The translations under genes and the position numbers were made by a program. From Candidatus Omnitrophota bacterium (GTDB lineage: Bacteria > Omnitrophota > Gorgyraeia > Tantalellales > Tantalellaceae): a stretch of 6,131 bases of DNA. Below are positions 1 to 4,905 of the stretch, one piece after another. Under the pieces are notes generated by a model, which was not told the DNA's origin, searched no databases, and worked only from the letters and a program-made list of their open reading frames with translations. Every line of letters starts with the position of its first letter. The stretch's first letter is position 1. Where the stretch lies: the NCBI GenBank assembly GCA_023142805.1, contig JAGLIU010000060.1, forward strand, positions 1-6,131, in the 5' to 3' direction.

Positions 1-22
1 CGAGGAAGTGCAGAAATCTCCC

Positions 23-63
23 AAATGTTACATTTTTATGCCTGGCAAGAAAATGTAACATTT
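23..63. repeat. Inverted repeat, 14-bp perfect arms with 13-nt loop
   Basis: The left arm at 23-36 (AAATGTTACATTTT) is the exact reverse complement of the right arm at 50-63 (AAAATGTAACATTT). The spacer is 37-49. Each arm also contains its own near-palindrome of the form AAATGT-N-ACATTT (23-35 and 51-63), so the site can equally be read as two operator-like palindromes with centres 28 bp apart. No T tract follows on the plus strand, so an intrinsic terminator is unlikely. It may be a protein-binding site or the subterminal repeats of an insertion element lying to the left. The sequence supports the structure but not a choice between these roles. Confidence 0.75.
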
Positions 64-100
64 AAGGTGATAGTACTATGTTCCTCTATCAAAACATGGA

Positions 101-224
101 CCCTTTAACCTTTAATCTCCGACTTTTTGCCTCTAGCCTTTAGCCCTTAGCCTTCTTACTTTAGCCTTCCTACTTTCGCCCCTTAATCCTTTAGCCACTA
201 GCCTTTAGCCCTTAGCCTTCTTAT
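101..224. repeat. Degenerate heptamer array (TTAGCC-type units) with a 26-bp exact direct repeat
   Basis: This is a pyrimidine-rich stretch built from units such as CTTTAGC and CCTTAGC. AGCC begins at 135, 142, 149, 163, 193, 200, 207 and 214; most steps are 7 bp or a multiple of 7, with one 30-bp break. Within it a 26-bp segment at 133-158 recurs exactly at 198-223, which points to recent duplication or slippage. The flanks (101-130 and 165-190) are more decayed versions with CCTTTAACC and CCCCTTAATCC. All three forward frames carry stops, so it is not coding. The unit is far too short and has no unique spacers, so it is not a CRISPR array. Confidence 0.8.
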
Positions 225-336
225 TGGAAAACACGTTATTTCGCATATTGAAAAAAAATATGAAAAATAATGCATGGATTTCCCCAAAAAATGTGTCTCT
301 AGTACTAAGACGGTAAATTATTTTTTAAAACAAAAA
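225..336 (+). other. AT-rich leader upstream of spoVG
   Basis: The stretch between the heptamer array and the spoVG ribosome binding site is rich in A and T runs and has no open frame of note. It must contain or adjoin the promoter of the plus-strand operon unless transcription enters from further left. A TTGAAA at 248-253 resembles a -35 box, but I find no -10 box at a suitable distance, so I do not assign a promoter. Together with the two repeats to the left, this accounts for the gene-free 347 bases at the start of the window. Confidence 0.4.
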
Positions 337-343
337 AAGGAGG
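337..343 (+). promoter_or_regulatory. Strong Shine-Dalgarno of spoVG
   Basis: AAGGAGG lies four bases before the ATG at 348. It is a near-complete match to the anti-Shine-Dalgarno sequence and fixes the start codon. The short spacing is slightly tighter than usual. Confidence 0.8.
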
Positions 344-347
344 AAAA

Positions 348-629
348 ATGACTGAAAAACAAATTCTTAAAGTCGACAGAATACATCTTCTGGAAGGCAG
401 CGGAGCTACAAAGGCTTTTTGCAGCCTGTTGATCTTGGACACTTTCTGTGTAAAAGGTTTCCGAGTCGTTCAGGGCAAAGAAGGTCTCTTTGTAAGCATG
501 CCTAGGGAACAAGGTAAGGACACCAAATGGCACGATACGTTTTTCCCTGTTTCATCAGAAATGCGTAAAAAACTGCACGAGTTAATACTTGAAAGCTACG
601 CTAAACACAAAGAGCGGGAGGATAAATAA
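348..629 (+). CDS. spoVG: SpoVG family nucleic-acid-binding regulator
   Basis: This 93-aa protein matches the SpoVG family along its length. An N-terminal strand (residues 6-14) leads to the core FCSLLILDTFCVKGFRVVQG (25-44), then the family signature GLFVSMP (46-52), a D-T-K-W-H-D-T-F-F-P segment equivalent to the family's 'F-x-D-I-x-x-P', and a C-terminal helix with the 'I/L-x-x-x-Y' pattern. In Bacillus, Listeria, Staphylococcus and Borrelia, SpoVG homologues are small cytoplasmic DNA- and RNA-binding proteins that modulate many genes; the sporulation name is historical. The length is typical, and the variable C-terminal tail is short and charged (KHKEREDK). Two bases separate it from the next gene, so it is probably the first gene of an operon with yraN and comM. 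No sporulation genes are visible. The family call is firm; the targets cannot be inferred. Confidence 0.92.
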   Translation: MTEKQILKVDRIHLLEGSGATKAFCSLLILDTFCVKGFRVVQGKEGLFVSMPREQGKDTKWHDTFFPVSSEMRKKLHELILESYAKHKEREDK

Positions 630-631
630 TA

Positions 632-1033
632 ATGAGCTGTTTTGATAAACAACATATCGGGAAACTCGGAGAAGAAATAGCGTCAAATTTCCTTAAAACC
701 CGGGGTTATTCTATCCTCGAAAAAAATCTCTCTACACCTTTCGGAGAAATAGACCTTATTTCAAAAAAAGATAACATTCTGGTCTTCTTTGAGGTAAAAA
801 CACGCCGGTCCGAACGTTTCGGACCGGTACTTTCGGCTATAACCGAGAAAAAAAAAGGGAACATCATCAGAAACTGCCTATATTATATTAAGAGATATAA
901 CCTTTCCGACCAACTCTGCAGAATAGACGCGATAGGGATCAAGCTGAATGCTAATGGGAAACTGGAAGTGCTAAGGCATGTTAAAAACGCGATTGAAGTT
1001 GGAAATATACACAAAAGGAGACCACCATGTTAG
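632..1033 (+). CDS. yraN: YraN/UPF0102 family endonuclease-fold protein
   Basis: This 133-aa protein has the full YraN (UPF0102) motif set. Near the N-terminus is GKLGEEIA (10-17), followed by a helix ending in RGY. Next come GEIDLI (38-43) and FFEVK (52-56), which together give the D41...E54-x-K56 pattern of the PD-(D/E)XK/Holliday-junction-resolvase-like nuclease fold. RIDAIGI (98-104) and a closing 'NAIEV' complete the family. Catalytic residues look intact, but the biological substrate of YraN proteins is not well established, so nuclease activity is inference from the fold. GGGAGG at 616-621, ten bases upstream, supports this ATG. The gene follows spoVG by two bases and overlaps comM by seven, implying co-transcription and probable translational coupling. 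yraN beside comM is a common arrangement and suggests a shared role in DNA processing or uptake. Confidence 0.9.
   Translation: MSCFDKQHIGKLGEEIASNFLKTRGYSILEKNLSTPFGEIDLISKKDNILVFFEVKTRRSERFGPVLSAITEKKKGNIIRNCLYYIKRYNLSDQLCRIDAIGIKLNANGKLEVLRHVKNAIEVGNIHKRRPPC
1014..1020 (+). promoter_or_regulatory. Shine-Dalgarno of comM inside the end of yraN
   Basis: AAAGGAG lies six bases before the ATG at 1027, within the last codons of yraN. It decides the comM start and produces the 7-nt gene overlap. Confidence 0.75.
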
Positions 1034-2559
1034 CAAAAGTAAACTCAGGCTGTATAATCGGTATGAATGCCTGCCATATTGAAGTGGAAGTAGACCTCTC
1101 TCAAAGTCTGCCCTCTTTTTCTGTTGTCGGCTTACCCGATACATCTATAAGGGAAAGCCGGGATCGAATCCGTTCCGCTATCAAAAATTCTGGGTTCGCG
1201 TTTCCTTCAGGAAAGATCACAGTGAACCTATCTCCCGCCGGGCTCAAAAAGGAAGGTTCCGGGTTCGATCTTCCTATTGCTATAGGCATTTTATGCGCGG
1301 AAGATCTGATCGAACCGGAAACGCTTAACGGATTATTGCTCTGCGGAGAACTTTCCCTAAACGGCAAACTTAAACCTATTCGCGGCGCCCTCCCTTTGGC
1401 AATAGCACTTAAAAAGAAATGTGATTCTTTTATCTTACCAAGACAAAACGCGGGTGAGGCCGCCAATATAAAAGAAATATCGGTTTTTGGGGCGGATTCT
1501 CTTTTGAATGTTAGTAATCATCTCAAAGGAATAAAACCGTTTGAGGCAGTCCTGTCACAAAAAACGAGCTCATATTCCCCTTCTTACAATAACGATGTCG
1601 ATTTTAGAGACGTCAAAGGACAAGAATATGTAAAACGAGGACTTGAGGTAGCGGCCAGCGGCGGACATAATCTCCTCCTGATCGGCCCTCCCGGTTCCGG
1701 GAAAAGTATGTTAGCCAAAAGATTCCCGGGTATTCTTCCTGAACTTCTTCCCGAAGAATCTCTTGAAACAACCAATGTATACAGCATAGCCGGAGAACTT
1801 AAAAATGATCAACTCATAAAGAAGCATCCTGTCAGATCTCGTGAACTTTTTGGGCATGAGAAAGGAGCATTTACCAGTGCTAATTACGAAAAGAGAGGTT
1901 TGTTTCATGAAGCTGATAACGGAATTCTTTTTTTAGATGAATTCCCGGAATTCCGGCGTGATGTACTTGAAGCCCTGCGTCAACCACTTGAATCCGGATA
2001 TATAAATATCAGTAGGGTCTCCCATACGTTTAAATATCCATCAAAGTTTATGCTTGTAGCCGCGATGAACCCATGCCCATGCGGATATTTTACCGATAAA
2101 ACAAAAAATTGTCATTGCACTTCTCATCAAATACAAAAGTACCTGGCAAAAATCTCCGGTCCCCTTTTAGACCGAATAGATATACATCTGGAAGCACCGC
2201 GCCTCAATTATAATCAGCTCTCAACACGCAGAAATGGAGAATATTCTTCTGTCATAAAAAAACGTGTCGCTATAACCCGCGACCTACAAAAGAACCGTTT
2301 TAAAAAGCATAAAGCTATCCCAAGATGTAACGCGGGCATGTCCTCTAAACATCTTGAAAAGTTCTGTACACTTTCGTCTGAAGCGGAAGAACTCTTGAAA
2401 ACCGCGATACTTGAACTGGGTATCTCGGCTCGGGCATATGATAAAATACTTAAAATTTCACGCACCATCGCTGACATGGATAACGCCGAAATAATAGAAT
2501 CTCACCATTTATCCGAAGCGGTAGGATACCGGTGTTTGGACAGAAATCTATGGGTATAA
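1027..2559 (+). CDS. comM: ComM/YifB family Mg-chelatase-like AAA+ ATPase with a GAFTGA-like insert
   Basis: This 510-aa protein has the normal family length and three-part layout. Residues about 20-141 form the N-terminal ChlI-like domain (FSVVGLPD at 31-38, NLSPAG at 67-72, FDLPIA at 80-85). The central AAA+ domain has Walker A GPPGSGKS (220-227), Walker B GILFLDE (299-305), the AAMNPCPCGY segment with a CPCG...CHC cysteine cluster (350-364), and GPLLDRIDIH with a candidate arginine finger at R383. The C-terminal domain ends with the conserved SARAYDKILKISRTIAD and HHLSEAVGYRCLDR. ComM is a hexameric helicase that promotes branch migration when single-stranded DNA is integrated during natural transformation; that role here is inferred from the family. 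Residues 272-298 are odd: where the family usually has PFRSPHH...GGG, this protein has ELFGHEKGAFTSA (273-285), the sigma-54 activator loop motif. It still lacks the DNA-binding and receiver domains of such activators. It is the last gene of the plus operon. Confidence 0.93.
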   Translation: MLAKVNSGCIIGMNACHIEVEVDLSQSLPSFSVVGLPDTSIRESRDRIRSAIKNSGFAFPSGKITVNLSPAGLKKEGSGFDLPIAIGILCAEDLIEPETLNGLLLCGELSLNGKLKPIRGALPLAIALKKKCDSFILPRQNAGEAANIKEISVFGADSLLNVSNHLKGIKPFEAVLSQKTSSYSPSYNNDVDFRDVKGQEYVKRGLEVAASGGHNLLLIGPPGSGKSMLAKRFPGILPELLPEESLETTNVYSIAGELKNDQLIKKHPVRSRELFGHEKGAFTSANYEKRGLFHEADNGILFLDEFPEFRRDVLEALRQPLESGYINISRVSHTFKYPSKFMLVAAMNPCPCGYFTDKTKNCHCTSHQIQKYLAKISGPLLDRIDIHLEAPRLNYNQLSTRRNGEYSSVIKKRVAITRDLQKNRFKKHKAIPRCNAGMSSKHLEKFCTLSSEAEELLKTAILELGISARAYDKILKISRTIADMDNAEIIESHHLSEAVGYRCLDRNLWV

Positions 2560-2583
2560 GCAAATAGAACGATAAGTTACCCA
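2500..2583 (+). repeat. Repeat copy A: 3' end of comM and the bases after its stop
   Basis: This segment covers the last 20 codons of comM, counting the stop, plus 24 bases after it. It recurs in decayed form at 2671-2755. Its second part (2540-2583) recurs at 2585-2628. Over the first 58 bases, copies A and C differ at nine positions, all transitions by my count. It is the parental copy because it is the one in frame with an intact gene. Confidence 0.75.
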
Positions 2584-2584
2584 C

Positions 2585-2628
2585 ACAAAAATCCATGGGT
2601 ATAGACAAATAAAGAGGAAAATTACCCA
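2585..2628 (+). repeat. Repeat copy B: short tandem copy of the comM stop region
   Basis: These 44 bases match 2540-2583 at about 34 positions with no gap, at a 45-bp period. Both share AA-ATC/CATGGGTATA around the stop codon and end in TTACCCA. The copy preserves the codons for N-x-W-V-stop but has no start and is not a gene. Confidence 0.7.
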
Positions 2629-2633
2629 TAATT

Positions 2634-2659
2634 GTAGCCGGGGTTTAAACCCCGGCTAC
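2634..2659. repeat. 26-bp perfect palindrome between convergent operons
   Basis: The left half GTAGCCGGGGTTT is the exact reverse complement of the right half AAACCCCGGCTAC. In RNA the stem can extend outward through two G-U pairs and four A-U pairs to 2628-2665. It lies downstream of comM and downstream of the minus-strand operon, so a bidirectional transcription end or RNA 3'-end protection is plausible. No U tract follows on either strand, so it is not a canonical intrinsic terminator. It is markedly more GC-rich than its surroundings and sits between repeat copies B and C, so it could also be an inserted REP-like element. Confidence 0.75.
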
Positions 2660-2670
2660 GGTTATTATGA

Positions 2671-2724
2671 TCTCACCATTTATCTGAAGCGATAGAATAT
2701 CGGCATTTGGACAAAAATTTATGA
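2671..2724 (+). pseudogene. Decayed copy of the comM C-terminus (part of repeat copy C)
   Basis: Read in frame from 2671, this segment encodes SHHLSEAIEYRHLDKNL followed by TGA. The end of ComM reads SHHLSEAVGYRCLDRNLWV. The match continues at DNA level past the stop to 2755, including the bases beyond the real comM stop, so it is a duplicate of the gene end and not a separate gene. The TGG tryptophan codon has become the TGA stop. There is no start codon or ribosome binding site, so it is a non-functional fragment. Confidence 0.72.
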
Positions 2725-2802
2725 GTATTGACCAATGAAACGCCGAATTACTCCATTACACTTCGTTTCTATCTATGGTCTTAATTTCTTTCTTGGTTCA
2801 CG

Positions 2803-4374
2803 TCATTTAATTCGGACGTAAGTAATGTCTGATTTTCCCGGGGTATGCACAACTTTGTAAACTTTTCCGCCATCATGGTGTCCGCTTGATATATGCCGCG
2901 GAGTTGAAGAATGACCATAACTGTGCGCAACACTTTGTTTAACGGCCTGGACTTGCTGAACAAGCTGAGCCGCGGCTCCAAGAGCCCTGAAAAAATCCAC
3001 GGTTTGCTGTGCCTGAATTTGTTTCTGTTGCGCCTGATACACCCTGCTTTCCGCTTCACGCTGTTCACGTTCCAAGCGCCGTCTTTCCATTTCCTGCCGT
3101 TCATTTGAAAGATTCCATCTCCGGGCACCCTCGATCAAAAGATCCCGCGAAGATGATTCTGAAACATCGATACCCTGCACTCCTGCCGTAACTCCGGTAA
3201 CGTCAACCGGCTCGTCTTTCCAGTCAAGATCAACCGGGGATTCTCTCTGTCCATCCTTTTTTCTGCCTCGTCTGCGCTGCCTCCGCGCGTCAACCCTTGA
3301 CTGCACGTCACTTATGTTTGTTTCCAAACTTTCTTTTTCAGCTGTCGTTTCGTCGCTTTTCACTTCGTTCAAAAGATCAGTAATCTCCCGCACAACCGGC
3401 TCCGGTGCTTGTTCCGGCGGTTCGGGAATTTGATCCGATCCTGTATTAACCTCAGCGGGATCGCCAAAAAGATCGTCAAGAGCGTCCGGAATCTCCCCAA
3501 GAGTGGGATCCAAAGGCACATCAGCTGTTTCAGCGGTTTTTTGTAAAACAAACGACCCTACATTACTTATAAAATCTCCAGCCGCCGCGATGTTTTCCGG
3601 GGACACTATCTCGTTAAGCTGTGGCAAAATACCCGTATTTTCAACAACTTCACCTACTGCCCCGGCGGTAAGAGTCCCGGCAACTTCTCCTACAACAAGA
3701 TCTTTAACATCAGTTTTCACTTCTTCAAGAGTAACCTCCAGCAGGTCAGACTCAAAGGTATAGTTTTCGCTGATATTTTTCCGCAAAGATAAAACATACC
3801 CGCTTATTTCTTTTTTTCCCGCTTTACTTTGTGCTTTTTTTATATCACGACTATGCGAATTGATCACAAAATCATTTTTTGATATTTCACGTTCAACCTC
3901 AAGCATCTGGTTTTTCAAACTTATCATCCTGGTCCTTTCTGCCCGAGCTATATCCGCCATGTTTGTTTCTCGATAAAGTTTCTTCGATGCTTCATATCTC
4001 TTATCAAGCTCTCTCTTTTTCTGTCTTACTTCCTGGTTCTTCATACCAATAGCTCCGAGCTCCTCAACAGTATATCCCCCTTTAAGCACTTTATCATAAT
4101 ACGCCAATCTGTGTTCAAGCATACTATTGGTATCGCTCATACTCGCTTGCACTTCATCAAACCCGGAAAAACGTAAGAAAGTTTTCGCGCCCCACTCTGC
4201 TGTACCTATCCATTTAGTACATGTGCCAACAAGCTTAAGCGACCCCGCTTTTAAAAGTCCCGTCGCCATTTTTACCTTGGGATCAGATTCGGCGTATTCA
4301 GTAAATAAACACATATTTAAAACCAACACAATAATGATCATATAAACTGTCTTTTTTGTTTTTACCGTATTCAT
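2803..4374 (-). CDS. Exported coiled-coil protein of unknown function
   Basis: I do not recognise this 523-aa protein. A signal peptide is clear: lysines at 5-8, a hydrophobic core at about 10-24, and a plausible signal peptidase I site after A-E-S (28-30). The cysteine at 22 has no proper lipobox. Residues 75-225 are charged and helical, probably coiled coil. A glycine- and valine-rich stretch at 226-245 could be a glycine zipper or a weak membrane segment. Residues 284-330 are acidic and proline-rich (PEPPEQAPEPVV). A basic patch RRQRRRGRKK sits at 364-373. Residues 420-480 form an Arg/Glu then Gln/Ala-rich coiled coil (EMERRRLEREQREAE). The tail is His/Ser/Gly-rich and ends in KVYKVVH...DITYVRIK. 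AAAGG six bases upstream supports the start. It lies 15 bases after the preceding gene and is the last of the three-gene operon. A structural or scaffolding role outside the cytoplasmic membrane is inference. Confidence 0.85.
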   Translation of the reverse strand: MNTVKTKKTVYMIIIVLVLNMCLFTEYAESDPKVKMATGLLKAGSLKLVGTCTKWIGTAEWGAKTFLRFSGFDEVQASMSDTNSMLEHRLAYYDKVLKGGYTVEELGAIGMKNQEVRQKKRELDKRYEASKKLYRETNMADIARAERTRMISLKNQMLEVEREISKNDFVINSHSRDIKKAQSKAGKKEISGYVLSLRKNISENYTFESDLLEVTLEEVKTDVKDLVVGEVAGTLTAGAVGEVVENTGILPQLNEIVSPENIAAAGDFISNVGSFVLQKTAETADVPLDPTLGEIPDALDDLFGDPAEVNTGSDQIPEPPEQAPEPVVREITDLLNEVKSDETTAEKESLETNISDVQSRVDARRQRRRGRKKDGQRESPVDLDWKDEPVDVTGVTAGVQGIDVSESSSRDLLIEGARRWNLSNERQEMERRRLEREQREAESRVYQAQQKQIQAQQTVDFFRALGAAAQLVQQVQAVKQSVAHSYGHSSTPRHISSGHHDGGKVYKVVHTPGKSDITYVRIK

Positions 4375-4389
4375 ATAATACCTTTGTTT

Positions 4390-4902
4390 TTATCTCGTAG
4401 GCACAGGCAATGTTTGAACATAGATTATTTTCCCATCAAATATCGCCACCTTGACCTGATTATAATAATCGTAAAATTTTATGCCTTCCATTATTTTGAG
4501 ATTAACCCTGCCGGCAGCGGTAGGTTTGTTGAAGATCTGTTCCAATTCTTTTTCAGTCATACCGTTCTTAAATTCTGTAGGACGCAGTTTTGGCCACACA
4601 AATCCATCCGGAAGCTTTTCCTGAGTCCTATGGTCAGAAAAAACACCATTATTAAAATAAAAATGTTTTTCATGATCGAAATATGTCCAGATCTCTTTAC
4701 GGCGATCCCCCTCCATGGTAACAACAAAAACATCCGGGTACCCTAATTTATCTACAAATTTTTGCTGATCTATTGAAAGGGCAGCTTTAGGCGCTTGGCC
4801 GATACTCTCAAGAATAGGTTCATTGCTAATTAGAATAGCTGTTACAACCAAAACCGCCATAACAAAAACTACCTTTAAAACAATGTCTTTTGTTGTTTTC
4901 AT
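4390..4902 (-). CDS. Membrane-anchored protein with two SmpA/BLIP-like half repeats
   Basis: This 170-aa protein starts with a basic N-terminus and a hydrophobic segment (about 8-25) without an obvious cleavage site, so it is more likely an N-terminal anchor than a cleaved signal peptide. The rest contains two similar halves. At 47-88 is F-V-D-K-L-G-Y-P...E-I-W-T-Y-F...HFYFNNGVF; at 117-161 is E-L-E-Q-I-F-N-K-P...K-F-Y-D-Y-Y...VAIFDGKII. The pattern of a helix ending in x-P, then a W/F-x-Y strand, then a strand with F-x-x-G-x-I/V is typical of the SmpA/OmlA (BamE-like) and beta-lactamase-inhibitor-like fold. That assignment is by pattern and is tentative. BamE-like proteins work at the outer membrane, which would suit an envelope role. 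It starts three bases after the TPR gene ends and precedes the 523-aa gene by 15 bases. AAGGAAG, 12 bases upstream, is a somewhat distant ribosome binding site; translational coupling is likely. Confidence 0.82.
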   Translation of the reverse strand: MKTTKDIVLKVVFVMAVLVVTAILISNEPILESIGQAPKAALSIDQQKFVDKLGYPDVFVVTMEGDRRKEIWTYFDHEKHFYFNNGVFSDHRTQEKLPDGFVWPKLRPTEFKNGMTEKELEQIFNKPTAAGRVNLKIMEGIKFYDYYNQVKVAIFDGKIIYVQTLPVPTR

Positions 4903-4905
4903 TTT

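Noticed and set aside
23..63. Intrinsic terminator of a gene to the left
   Set aside because: The stem is AT-rich, the loop is 13 bases, and no T tract follows on the plus strand.
1..108. Left-edge partial coding sequence in the first frame, ending at the TAA near 106-110
   Set aside because: It is short, runs through the inverted repeat, and the other two frames also end within 70 bases. Nothing in the translation is recognisable.
101..224. CRISPR-like array
   Set aside because: Units are 7 bp, degenerate and contiguous, without unique spacers of constant length, and no cas genes are present.
528..545. TGGCAC in spoVG as a sigma-54 promoter element, prompted by the GAFTGA finding
   Set aside because: The required GC (TTGC box) is absent at the proper distance, and the site lies inside a coding region.
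1101..1466. 121-codon minus-strand open frame opposite comM
   Set aside because: It is antisense to the well-conserved ComM N-terminal domain and has no recognisable product, so it is a shadow frame.
1834..1884. The GAFTSA motif suggesting the gene is a sigma-54-dependent activator
   Set aside because: The N-terminal ChlI-like domain, the NPCPCGY cysteine segment and the C-terminal Mg-chelatase domain are all ComM/YifB. There is no receiver, GAF or Fis-type helix-turn-helix domain. Only the loop resembles activators.
2781..3128. 115-codon minus-strand open frame overlapping the end of the 523-aa gene
   Set aside because: It lies in another frame inside a gene with a clear signal peptide and ribosome binding site, and has no ribosome binding site or domain of its own.
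4300..4374. Lipoprotein signal in the 523-aa protein (cysteine at residue 22)
   Set aside because: The residues before the cysteine are L-N-M, which do not fit the lipobox; a signal peptidase I site a few residues later fits better.
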